Positions 24,009-34,240 of a stretch of 64,000 nt of DNA are shown one piece after another. Both the position numbers and the translations under genes were made by a program. Numbering within the stretch: the stretch's first letter is position 1; each line of letters begins with the position of its first letter. Location of the stretch: positions 1,984,501-2,048,500 of the forward strand of contig VCAZ01000025.1 of NCBI GenBank assembly GCA_005784505.1. Reading direction: 5' to 3'. This DNA is from Bagarius yarrelli (Eukaryota > Chordata > Actinopteri > Siluriformes > Sisoridae). The notes under the pieces were generated by a model. The model had not been told where the DNA came from and did no database searches. It saw only the letters and a program-made list of their open reading frames with translations.

Positions 24009-24039
24009 TCTATAGCCTTATTTTCTATAAGGCTATAGA
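24009..24039. other. 13-bp perfect inverted repeat
   Basis: TCTATAGCCTTAT (24009-24021) and its exact complement ATAAGGCTATAGA (24027-24039) around a 5-base loop. CAGTAAAGTCTAT is also directly repeated just upstream, near 23974. Confidence 0.95.
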
Positions 24040-24528
24040 AAATAACCCAAAGTTCTTGCACAGTAAATGATGTATAAAATCTGTTGTTGTATCAATATAA
24101 TTCCACTTGCTCCTGATATTGATCTGCTTTAATAAGTACTGTTTGGCTGTTGGACTGAAAATAAAATAAATGCGCTGTACATTTTCTCATTATTCTGTGC
24201 TGCCGAATAATCAACAATAAGTCCTGAATGGCCATTTGATTGAACACAAAATGATGTATTTTGCAGTGTACCGTAAAAAAAGGGTGTAATAGCTGATTTA
24301 GTGATTTATTTCAAGCAATTCGGTGTAAGCAATTCGTAACAGTCAGAGGTAGAAAAATTAGTAAGAGACAAGCGTAAGGTTGTCAGTGGCGGCTAGTGGG
24401 GAAAAATCTTAGAAGATGTTTGAGAAGCCTGGCGAAGATCAAGTGTAGTATCTGTTCTCATCAGTTTATACGTTCTCTATATGAGGTTGTTGTCTTAAAC
24501 TGGCTTGAGAGCAGGATACGGAAAGCAA

Positions 24529-24564
24529 TGGTATGGTATGGTATGGTATGGTATGGTATGGTAT
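24529..24564. repeat. (GGTAT)7 microsatellite
   Basis: Seven uninterrupted pentamers. Confidence 0.95.
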
Positions 24565-24650
24565 CGGAAAAAGAACAAAAAATATGTTCTTATCAGTTTA
24601 ATATCTAATACATCCTCTACTATATATCAGGACTTTATATTCGACTGATT

Positions 24651-24833
24651 GGGAAAAGTGGTAAGTGATTAAGGTGTTGGACCCCTAATTGGAGTATCAG
24701 GGTTTGATTCCTAGCACCACCGAGTTGCCACCATGGGCCCCTGATCAAGGCCCTTAACCCCCAATTGTTCAGTTGTATAAAAGAAATAAATGTGTGTGTC
24801 TCTAAATAAGGGAATCTGCCAAATGCTGTTTGC
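24651..24833 (+). repeat. SINE-A copy
   Basis: AGTGATTAAGGTGTTGGACC, TTTGATTCCTAGCACCACC, GGGCCCCTGATCAAGGCCC, and tail AATCTGCCAAATGCTG. Confidence 0.95.
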
Positions 24834-27302
24834 AGGGGTGCAAACAAAGTTATGCAGGAATGTAAATAGCCAATTATTACTGCTAGCTAAAATATTGAGA
24901 ATGTTAGAGTCAACTGTTAAAAATGCAATAAATGGACAATTAAGCTGTGAATTTGAAATGAACAGTCGGTTTATTATCAGTAATGAAGTAATAAAGGCCG
25001 CCATTCAAAGAATTCAGACAGGTACATATTAAAGAGATTCAAAGATGAAGGTTGTAATACTAATGTTGTCCACTAGAGGCAACATAAGCCCAAAAATATA
25101 AAAACAATAATAAAATGGGAGGGTTTCAAAGTGAGAGAGCAAAAATTAATTAGATCTCTTGCACACACACACATATAAACTAAATACAGTATTGTATTTT
25201 ATTGAAGTATTTTTTTTTATTTTTAATAAATGATACTATTACTGACTTTTTACTTTAGGGGATCATTTATAAGTTTTTTTAAGTTCTATCGGTGTAAAAA
25301 GTCTAAATGTCAAATCTAAAACTAATTTTTAAGCAAAAGAATTAAAAAATAAATCATTAGGCTGATAAATTTTCCTTAGGCAGTAATTCCCTTCCCATAA
25401 TTTTCTCATTATTTCAAGTAGTTTGCTTCTTCTTCTTCTTCTTCTTCTTCTTCAAATGTATATCTTGCCTTTAGGATTTAATAATCAACAAGCACAGTTT
25501 TATAGGTGTTTATCAACATTGTACGTTTTACACGCAATAGGTAGGAAACCTGAGGGGCTAAATTCTAGTGGGAAACTCGAGCACTAAGGGGTTAAATTTC
25601 AGTGTTGTTCCCAAACTCAAATAAAATGTAGGGGTTTCATTTGGAAGGGTATCTGGCATAGAACATATATATATGGTTTAGATAAATTGAGCCTTGCTAT
25701 TTTATTATTTGCAGGCTACATGAAACACATGCGTCATGATACTCTTTTGAACGCGCGTCCACAGAAGGACGCAGTAGAGACGAAAACGTCGAATAAAGTT
25801 GTCATTATTGTTTTCTTTGTGCAGAAAAATATTTTGTTGGATTCGTTACTTTACAGTACCACTAAAGTCACATGCACTTCTTTGTTGATCATCTTGCTAC
25901 TTTTTTGGGGCTTAAACATGGTGGTTACCTCGCTGTCTATGCTGTCGCTCTGGTTACAATTGTCTACCAAGTTTCAGAAAAGTAAATGAAAATGATTCCC
26001 TTCACCAACGCCATTATCCCAGTTTAGCATCAGTAACTTTGCGTACTTCAAATTTGTATAAAATCCAAAACATCAATCAGAATCAATTATGCAATTCTTA
26101 TTTAAAATCAACTTTATTAGGTTTATTACTAGTCTATATTATTTTATTGTTTTATTAAAGCTCACATGGAGACAAGGATTCTGTCACACTGCAAAACCAG
26201 AAAAAAAACACTTTTCTATTGCACATCTGTAATTTAATCAGCTTTCCAATTCCCAATTCATCAAGCAGTTACTTTCTGGGCGCTAATTAAAACTTTTAAT
26301 TGTGTTAATGACCCATTAAGCACAGACTCACACTTCATTAAGTGCCTTTTAAACAGTGTTAAATGTTAGCATGGCCCTTCACAAGAATGACAAAAAAAAA
26401 TCTCTTTGTTTTTCTTTGAACCCCTCGATAAAAGGGTAGGCGGTCCTCCTGTAGCTCCTGTTCAAGGGACGTTAGAATGCCTTAGAGACAACCTGTCACC
26501 TTCATCCCTTCATTTTCTTCTCCATCTGCCTGATTTATTTCCGTGGACAGCATAAAGCATTTCCAGCTCAGGAGAGTTAGCATCACTGGCTCACAGAATA
26601 AAGCAACCGTGCGGGTTGACCAAAACAATATCTGAGTTCAATATTTTCATCAAATACTGTCAAAGGTTCCTGAAATTCACAGCCAATCATAAGTCTTAGA
26701 TTTAAATATTTATTACAGTTTCTTAGCCAGTGTTAAGTAGACAGGGTTAATCCCAGTTAAACTTTAAATAAAAGCTCTTCTTTAAACAATCCGAAATTGG
26801 AATGATAGTGTGTGTGTGTGTGTGTGTGTGTGCTTCCTGAATCAAATATGGTGTCCTATATATACATTTCAGCGTTGATTGTAACTTAAATTCCTTAAAT
26901 AAACAAAAGCTTAATGTTGCTGTCATACTTGTCAGACATATGGGAAACACTACCTTCCAGGCCACCCAGGTGTTGCTTGGTAAGGTAGAAATATCTGAAA
27001 TATGCACTAGAAGTATGCACTAGATTTTAGTAAGTATGTACTTTTCGAATGTTAAAGAAGTATGTTCTACATCCTCCATGTTGGTATTGTCACGTGACAC
27101 ACGATATCACAGCTGCGTGAATTTAAAGTTGGATAATATTTATCTTAAATGATGTTAAACGAGTGCAATTTAACTACTAATAACAACTATTTTTTCATTC
27201 AGTATTTAAAGAACTTTTAAAAGTGCCTCAATGACACTTTTTGCCACATTCGCATATGACGAGAGTCGTTTCTCCTGAGGTCTCGTGGAATAGCCGTGTT
27301 AT
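24834..27302. other. Unique DNA with a candidate conserved non-coding stretch (26250-26640)
   Basis: Simple repeats are (CTT)n at 25426-25453 and (GT)n at 26808-26832. 26250-26640 is repeat-free with paired homeodomain-type motifs (GCTAATTAAAA, TTTTAATTGTG) and balanced composition. 26990-27300 carries AGTATGCACTAG and GAAGTATGTTCTA motifs of a common fish repeat. A 100-codon frame at 25687-25989 has no recognised domain. Confidence 0.4.
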
Positions 27303-27439
27303 ATAGGGGAAGTGGTAGCGTAGTGGTTAAGGTGTTGAACTACCAACTTGAGGGCCCGAGTTCGATTCCCAGCCCCACGAAGCCACCACTGCTGGGCCCC
27401 TGAGCAAGGCCCTTAACCCCTAATTGCTCAGTTGTATAA
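27303..27439 (+). repeat. SINE-A 5' part, interrupted by an insertion
   Basis: Head GAAGTGGTAGCGTAGTGG, B box GAGTTCGATTCCC, body TGCTGGGCCCCTGAGCAAGG, ending at GCTCAGTTGTATAAC. The tail resumes at about 27658. Confidence 0.93.
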
Positions 27440-27657
27440 CAAGGTACACTTCAGTACTTTGCACTACCTTATCATTATGCATCTTTGCACAATCTATAAC
27501 TATCTATTGTCACACCTCTATATTCTATCCATATACCTTCTGTACATTATTTACCCCCACCTCTGTAACTATCAACCCCATACCCTATTTATTACACTGA
27601 TATTTATTGTAAATAAGCCACTTGTGAACTTCTGGTTAGATGCTAACTGCTAAGGAA
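27440..27657 (+). repeat. Likely LINE 3' end inserted in a SINE-A
   Basis: TTTGCACTACCTTATCATT, then GTGAACTTCTGGTTAGATGC at the right. This C/T-rich, TTGCAC-rich layout with GGTTAGATGCTAA near the end matches the 3' untranslated end of common teleost non-LTR elements. It lies between the SINE-A head/body and its tail. Confidence 0.6.
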
Positions 27658-27706
27658 TATTCTAAGTTGCTCTGGATACATATCCAAATGCTGCAAATGT
27701 AAATTG
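27658..27706 (+). repeat. SINE-A tail, displaced from its head
   Basis: AAGTTGCTCTGGATACATA and CCAAATGCTGCAAATGTAAA complete the copy that starts at 27303. Confidence 0.85.
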
Positions 27707-28329
27707 ATGGTTTCTATAATTGCAACGTGATAGTGGTGGTATTAGGAGATGCATCACTCGGGTAAGTTCCCAGATATCAAATGCACCGCTATATCAAATG
27801 CACCGTCTATTGAGCTTTTCCTTGCAGAGGAACCCCATGTGACCCAAACCCAAGCAATTAGGCAATAAGACAGAAAGTAAACATTAAACCTCTTCTCATG
27901 GATGTTTACATGCTTAGCAATAAGGGCCAGACAGTGTGCTGTTTTAATTCAACACAAGGGAAACATTTCAAGTGGGGCCTGATTTACATAAGAGCACTAC
28001 AGAGACAAACTTAGATTAAAATTCTTGCTGTTTGTTCGAAAAAGATTTCCATTTTTACCTCATTTTTCTATCAGTTTGTCGAGGTGCCAAAAAAGTGCTG
28101 GCCGAGCAGGGTGGTTTCGACACCACTTCTCTTCTGTAATAAACTCTGCTTATTGTCGGTTGTGTGATTTATTTCTATTGCACTTTTTTAACAATAGACA
28201 TCGCCTCAATGCAGCTTTGCAGAATCTCCAATAAATAGCACTCTGAAACATGACGCTTTAGTATGTAATACATATTAACAGACGTCCTGCCTTTTAATGA
28301 CGGTTTTGGAATTTGTTATAGGTCTCAGG
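27707..28329. other. Unique DNA
   Basis: ATATCAAATGCACCG is directly repeated at about 27774 and 27791. No gene is seen. The 69-codon frame at 28025-28234 is unrecognised. Confidence 0.5.
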
Positions 28330-28640
28330 TTCATATCTTCCCACTTTCTGTGTGGAGTTCTGCATGTTCTTCCCGTGCTTGCGTGGACTTACTCCGGTTC
28401 TCCGGTTTCCCCCCACAGTCCAACAACATGTATGGTAGATTAATTGGTGATTCTAAATCACTCATAGAATTGAGAGAGTCACATACAGAAAAACAACCAC
28501 ACACTCTCTGTGATGGACTGGTGACCTGTCCAGGGTGTACTAATGCCTTTTACCCAATGACAGCTGGGTAAAATGACAGCTAGACTCCAGCAGATCCCTG
28601 AAACTCTGAATAGAAATAAGTAGTTATAGACAACACATGG
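28330..28640 (+). repeat. SINE-B copy, head lost
   Basis: TCTGTGTGGAGTTCTGCATG, CCCCCACAGTCCAACAACA, GACCTGTCCAGGGTGTACTA and AGACTCCAGCAGATCCCTG. A short ATGGATGG-type tail ends near 28640. Confidence 0.92.
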
Positions 28641-29517
28641 ATGGATTTTAATATGTTTTTGCAGATATGTTTTAGATGGTTCTTATATCTGGCACAGGAG
28701 ATCCAATTTCTTGGATTTCACCCAGTGGAAAACCCCAACTGGTGTCTCATCAACATTTATTTTTGTCATCAGAAAAACAGCAGCATCTCTACTTTCTGTG
28801 AGAAGCTCAACTCTCACACCTTTTCTGATCATGTTATACAGGTGGGGGGGGGCTATAAACAGCATTCTGTGCACCTGCAACACTACTTGGTTTGAGATTT
28901 GTATTTTATTGGACCATAAGACCCTGAAAACCATTTTTGGTGACAGTTTCTTTCCTTAGAGACTGGACTGACAAACACAAACACACACACTGCACTCCCA
29001 TTGTGTGTCACACACATTTAATGCACATTAAAAAAAAAGTTATTAAGCTATTTAAACATTTAAAAATAACTCATAATAGGCATGTTTTTGGTAACTGGTT
29101 CCAAAATACGAAACTCCAAAACGCATTGATATATTTCCAGTTTGCAGAATTTAATTATAAAATATGAACTGTAAAATGTCACACCAGATTTAAAGATCAT
29201 GTTTAATGAAGTCTATCTTGTCTAGTGGTACAATATTTTACATTACTGCTCTGTGCACAGCAGCGGGAAACTTCAGCTCAGTGTGAGGCCTCGCTTTTAG
29301 ACTGAATAAAACCCAAGTGTGTATTGAGAATAGGAAGGATGTTTCCATTCCCTATTATTCACGCTGTAATTTATCAGACTGAAGTATTTTAACATCAGCA
29401 CTTCAGTCTACAAATAATCTATAACTCCATAATGTGCACTTGTCTTTCGCTTCTTAGTCTAGACATCTGCCTAACCAAACGCTCATTACAGTCCACTGCA
29501 GTCCATAACATTCCATT
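28641..29517. other. Unique DNA
   Basis: Overlapping 82-84 codon frames lie on both strands at 28641-28959. The minus-strand one reads somewhat protein-like (GVRVELLTESRDAAVFL) but I cannot match it to a family. It may be old transposon sequence. Confidence 0.4.
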
Positions 29518-30240
29518 ACAGCCAAAATTCCCATTGCATTTCACTGCAGTCCATTACATTTTTTTACAACCTAAATTCCCATTACATTCCACTGAGGTCC
29601 ATTAAATTCCAATACAACCTAATCTTCCATTGCATTTCACTGCAGTCCATTGCATTCTTTAACAACCTAAATGCTTATTACAGTCCAGTGCAGTCCATTA
29701 CATTCCATTACAACCTAAATTCCCATAACATTCCACTGCAGTCCATTACATTCCATTACAACCTAAATTCCCATTAAATTCCACTGCAGTCCATTACAAT
29801 AACATTACAACCTAAATTCCCATTACATTCCACTGCAGTCCATTACATTCCATTACAACCTAAATTCCCATAACATTCCACTGCAGTCCATTACATTCCA
29901 TTACAACCTAAATTCCCATTAAATTCCACTGCAGTCCATTACATTCCATTACAACCTAAATTTCCCATAACATTCCACTGCGGTCCATTAAATTCCTTTA
30001 CAACCTAAATTTCCCATTACATTCCACTGAGGTCCATTAAATTCCTTTACAACCTAATCTTCCATTACATTTCACTGCAGTCCATTACATTCCATTACAA
30101 CCTAAAAGCTTATTACAGTCCAGTGCAGTCCATTACATTCCATTACAACCTAAATTCCCATAACATTCCACTGCAATCCATTACATTCCATTACAACTCA
30201 AATGCCTATTACCTTATACTGCAGTCCACTGAATTACATT
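29518..30240. repeat. 48-bp minisatellite, well-conserved part
   Basis: About 15 units with starts at 29518, 29567, 29614, 29662, 29710, 29758, 29807, 29855, 29903, 29951, 30000, 30049, 30097, 30145 and 30193. The unit begins ACAACCTAAATTCCCATTAC and continues ATTCCACTGCAGTCCATTAC. Three successive variant units at 29567-29709 recur in the same order at 30000-30144, so a nine-unit block (about 435 bp) has been duplicated. Confidence 0.96.
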
Positions 30241-31330
30241 ATAAACCAAATGCCCATTAAACCCTACTGCTACCTATTACATCCCATTACAGCATAACCA
30301 AATGGGCATTACGACCCATCACATTCCATTACAATCTAAATGACTATTAAAGTCTACTGCGGTCAATAACATTCCATAACAGCCTAACCAAATGCCCATT
30401 AAACCCCATAATGCCGATTATGGAAATAAATTGACGTATGGTTCCCATTGCAGCTCTTTATATACTATAACTGTACATTACAGCTAAAAATATTACAACC
30501 TACTAAATATTAAAATACTTACAACAACTCATTACATCTTTAATTCTCAAAACACTTCACACCTTCAATGCAAACTACAGCACAAACAGCATTTTTAGAA
30601 CATGGTAGCCCATATGCAAATCTCCATAACACACCTGTAAACCTATACCTCTTATTTCATTATAGCCCAAAACTACTTACACCTTCAACTACCATTAGAA
30701 CCAATGACAGCATGTAATCCAACTGCCCATTGCATCCCTTTAAAGCTGACATCTAATCCCCATCTAAAGATCATACCGCAAATGTCTATTACAGTCCATA
30801 ACCTAAATCCTGCATAACAACCCATACCCAAATGTCCATTACCCCTTACGTCTTACACTCAAATTTCTATTACAACCACTTAAAATTCATTAGCATTTTT
30901 ACCCCAAACACTCATTACAGCAATTTACACCTAATTACATTCTATTACTGTCTATTAGATTTCAATACAGTCCATTACAGGTCGGCACAGTCCATTAGAG
31001 ATGTTATCAGCATATCACAGCCCATTCCCAAATGGCTATTACACCATATCATTACGGTTTAGCCCATGTCTAAATCCCAATTACACCTCATTATTCAGTG
31101 AACCCTAATGTCCATTACACCTAATTACAGCCTTCTTCCAGATATCTATTACTAGCCATACACACAAAATGTAAAAAAGGGACCTTGATTACACAAATGC
31201 TTCTTACTGCCATTTAGTGATATATTATACCCGACACCTAAATGCCCATTTATTTCCATTACAACCCAAACATCCCTATATATCCCACACTCGAATATCC
31301 ATTATACACCATTACAGCACATTAACGCCA
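30241..31330. repeat. Degenerate continuation of the 48-bp minisatellite
   Basis: The CCATTACA, AAATGCCCATTA and CAGTCCATTAC motifs persist but lose regular spacing, fading out by about 31330. Short frames of 76-82 codons inside are read-through. Confidence 0.75.
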
Positions 31331-31766
31331 GTTTCTCCCTCAAATGTCCATTTGAGTCTGAACTTTTACTCAAGTATATTTTTTTATTTGTGCTTTTATT
31401 TTAAACTGCATTACACTTTAACACGTATCACACAAAACTTACACTTTAACCCTTTCCACATGTAGCTTGAGTTGAGTTCAGACTGCCAAAGGTGTTATAT
31501 TAGTGGCTGGTAGGTTCAAGCTTATGCATATTAAAAGGTTTATTTGCATCTTGATGGGTTAAGATAGAACGTCTCACATTTTGTTTGAACATTTAATGAG
31601 GGCTTAAAAAAAGGAGAATTTATATGTAATTTGCAGATGTTTTTTTTCTGCCTGGTTGTTGAAAAGTTACCAGCTTTCTCTACTTTACTATTCTTTAGAA
31701 TCAACAAGCAACAAGAATCTCATCAATCGTTTATTATTGCACTTGCAATCGAGCAGATATACTTTA
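31331..31766. other. Unique AT-rich DNA
   Basis: No gene is seen. It ends in the TA target site of the Tc1-like element. Confidence 0.5.
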
Positions 31767-32168
31767 CAGTGGGAGAATAATTATTGTTATTTGATCCCCT
31801 GCTTATTTTGTACGTTTGCCCACTGACAAAGAAATGATTTTAGCCTATAAGTTTACTGGTGGGTTTATTCTATAAGAGTGAGAGACAGAATAACAACAAA
31901 AACATTTTAAAAAGCTATAAATTGATTTGCATTTAAATGAGTATTAAATAAGTATTTGATCCCCTATTAATCAGCAATCTAGTTTTAAAGGTTTTTTTAT
32001 GCAGAAGCACACTCTTAAAGAAATTATCTTAAAGGGACTTTCTTAAAGGGATTCTTTTAAATGGACTCTCTTTAAAGGATTCTTTTAAGGGAAGGTCTCC
32101 TAATCTTAACTCGTAAAAGACACCTATCAACAGAAGCAATCAATCAATCAGATTCCAAATTCTCCACC

Positions 32169-32378
32169 ATGGCCAGGACCGAAGCGCTGACCAAGGATTT
32201 CAGGGACAAGATTGTAGACCTACACAGTGCTGGAACGGGCTATAAGACTATCACCAAGCAGCTTGGTGAGAAGGTGAAAACAGTTGGTGCGATTTTTTGC
32301 AAATGGAAGAAAGACAAAAATAACTGTCTCCTTCGGTCTGGGGCTTTATGCAAGAACTCTACTTTGGAGTTTCAGTGA
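32169..32378 (+). pseudogene. Tc1-like transposase, N-terminal remnant
   Basis: Tc1/mariner transposases cut and rejoin the element at TA sites. This frame gives 69 codons: residues 1-50 match the N-terminal DNA-binding helix-turn-helix region of teleost Tc1 transposases (KDFRDKIVDLH, GYKTITKQLGEKV, VGAIFCKWKKDK, then a recognisable RSGA motif). After that the reading goes out of register and stops. The start is supported by the family's usual MARTK-type beginning and its distance from the left inverted repeat. Family members are about 340 residues long, so this is a fragment. The first catalytic Asp region (normally near WSDET) is replaced by the SINE-A that follows, so no active enzyme can be made. 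Confidence 0.93.
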
Positions 32379-32494
32379 TTATGAGAACGATGAGGAATCA
32401 GGAAAAAAACTATTTGTAACAGACTACGCCGTGAAGGACTAAAATCTGAAGTTTGCCAATGATTATCTGAATAATTTAGAGAAGAACTGAGTGA

Positions 32495-32645
32495 AAATGA
32501 TGGTCAAGGTGTTGGACTACCAACTCGAAGATTGTGGGTTTGATTTCCAGCTCCACCAAGCCACGACTGTTGGGCCCCAAGGACCTCAACCCCCAATTGC
32601 TCATTTGTATAAATGAGATGAATGTAAATGCTGTAAATGTAAACT
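32495..32645 (+). repeat. SINE-A inserted in the Tc1-like transposase
   Basis: GTCAAGGTGTTGGACTACCA, GGTTTGATTTCCAGCTCCACC, TTGGGCCCCAAGGACC, and tail AATGCTGTAAATGTAAA. It lies exactly where the transposase frame should read through its first catalytic Asp motif. Confidence 0.93.
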
Positions 32646-32646
32646 C

Positions 32647-32945
32647 AACTCGACATGTTTGGAGGAAGAGAAATGCTGCCTACCAAAAACACCATCTCCA
32701 CTGTCAAACCTGGAGGTGGCAACATTATGCTTTGAGGGTGTTTTGCTGCTAAGGGGACGGAACAACTTTACTAAATCAAAGGGACGATGGACAGAGCCAT
32801 TTACCTTGGGTAGGAAACTCCTTATCCTCAGTCAGGGTTTTTGAAAATGGGTTGTGGATGGGTATTCCAGCATGAAAATCCCCAAAACACACAACCAAGG
32901 CAACAAATGAGTGGCTCCAGAAGAAGTCCTGGAGTGGCCTAGCCC
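32647..32945 (+). pseudogene. Tc1-like transposase, C-terminal remnant
   Basis: Frames at 32534-32844 contain HVWRKRNAAYQKHH and QTWRWQHYAL, equivalent to the HVWRKxNxAY...VKHGGGSIML segment of Tc1 transposases, with frame changes between blocks. The usual HDNDPKH block reads QHENPQN here, so the second catalytic Asp is changed. The third acidic residue and SPDLNPIE block are missing because the sequence breaks off after GAGTGGCCTAGCCC. It belongs with the N-terminal remnant at 32169 and is dead. Confidence 0.9.
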
Positions 32946-33737
32946 AGCTGACAGTGGACAGTTGCTTACTGTTCCTTAACCACATTCTTTCCTTCCTTTT
33001 ACGATTTAAATAAAAGGTTAGCCTTTATTTTATATAAATATCAGTGTTGTACAGTGCCATTAATCAAAATAAATGGGATGTAGTGAAATGTAAGATAAAT
33101 TTATTCAGGGAAACACAAAAAGACAGATATATACGTTTATTTCTGGCAAGAAAACAGGCGGGGAGAAAAAGCCCTGTTAAACGGATAATGCTAATATATT
33201 AGCCTTTTCTGACACTAAATAATACGCTTTTCTCTAAGCTATTACCCTAAGTGGCATTAGCTTGGCGTTCTGGGGCCTAATAACCTCCAGCTCTACAACA
33301 GAAATAAAGCAGCGAGTAAAGTTTAATTAAAATATTCTCATTACAGCTTTTAATTACAGTAAACTATATGTGTACGGAGAGAGTTTTGCTATATTACAAC
33401 TATAAAATTAACCTAATGTGAATGCTGTGGATTCCACGTGTTCCAGAATATTTAATGATCACACACTCAAACTGCACAATTTCAGCATTTGTTTGAGTGG
33501 TTTTACATCAGGAGCAGGATGTACTGTAGGAATTACAGCATGTCTCAGTGGTGGTTTGTTCTTTTGAACGTAAAACAAACGTTATTTCTACTTGTTTGTA
33601 CTGTTTCATAGCTTGTTATATCTGGTACAAGTAGGCATATAAAAGATCTAATGTTTATTTCAAACATACATTTGTGACATTTACACAGCGTTGGGAAGAT
33701 TCGTTCAGAAATGTAATTAGTAGTGTAATTAGTTAAC
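32946..33737. other. Unique DNA, candidate conserved non-coding stretch (33190-33370)
   Basis: 33190-33370 is repeat-free with ATGCTAATATATTAGCC, AAGTTTAATTAAAAT and TTTTAATTACAG motifs. No coding frame is seen. Confidence 0.35.
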
Positions 33738-34046
33738 CTTTTAATTACTTAAACGTTTTTAACTTTCCAGCAGATATCCCAGTTGGGTGGGACCATCGTC
33801 TGCAGTCACCTGCACTCAAAAAGCGGATGAATCTCGGATTAATCAGAATGATTGATTTACCAGCAAGCGTAATTTATCGGATCTAGTTTTAGATTTCATT
33901 CATTTATCAAATAAAAATCACGTCATTGTCATCCAGATCGGCTGATAATTTATAAGGAACACGTTTCCATGTAAATATCCAATCGGCTAATTATCAATCA
34001 GTGTCACTTTTTAATTACTTAAATGTTTTTACCTTTTCAGCAAATA
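33738..34046. repeat. Module B copy flanked by about 38-bp direct repeats
   Basis: The direct repeats are TTTTAATTACTTAAACG... (33738-33775) and TTTTTAATTACTTAAATG... (34006-34046), each running through a TTTCAG/TTCCAG-type end. Between them lies CAGTTGGGTGGGACCATCG, GCAGTCACCTGCACTCAAAA, TTTACCAGCAAGCGTAATTT and CAATCGGCTAATTATCAATC, which also occur at 36200-36520, 36610-36840, 38060-38225 and in part at 39690-39760. I cannot name the family. Confidence 0.8.
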
Positions 34047-34240
34047 TTTTTAATTAAATCAATTTCAAACATTGATATCACTCAGGTTTAATCTTACTCT
34101 CATTAAGGGTGTAGTAGCCTAAATCTTTCAGTTTCAATGTGGAATAATGTAAATAGCAGACATGGTGTGCAGCAAATTCAAACCAGAGAACTGTAATGCT
34201 TACAGGGAGCCATATCCCACTAGGCCACCAGAGGGCACCC
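34047..34240. other. Unique DNA
   Basis: No gene is seen. CCACCAGAGGGCACC near 34228 is a motif common in fish repeats. Confidence 0.4.

Larger units (their letters stand above)
23196..24650. other. AT-rich unique DNA with a small hairpin and a pentamer array
   Basis: No gene is seen. The 91-codon minus-strand frame (23183-23458) is Phe/Leu/Ile-rich without recognisable content. Confidence 0.5.
31767..32945 (+). mobile_element. Tc1-like transposon, 3' truncated and SINE-interrupted
   Basis: The left end is precise: target TA (31765-31766) followed by CAGTGGGAGAATAATTATTG. The inner terminal region carries the family's ATTTGATCCCCTGCTTATTT and AGTATTTGATCCCC repeats and GACAGAATAACAACAAAAAC. 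A transposase start follows at 32169. Conserved transposase nucleotide blocks resume after the SINE at about 32647 and stop near 32945 (GAGTGGCCTAGCCCAG), short of the 3' coding end and right inverted repeat. Confidence 0.92.

Noticed and set aside
29518..31330. CRISPR-like array
   Set aside because: Units are contiguous 48-bp tandem repeats with no unique spacers, in a vertebrate genome.
29518..31330. Centromeric satellite
   Set aside because: The array is under 2 kb, single-locus in this window, and flanked by unique DNA. Nothing indicates centromere function.
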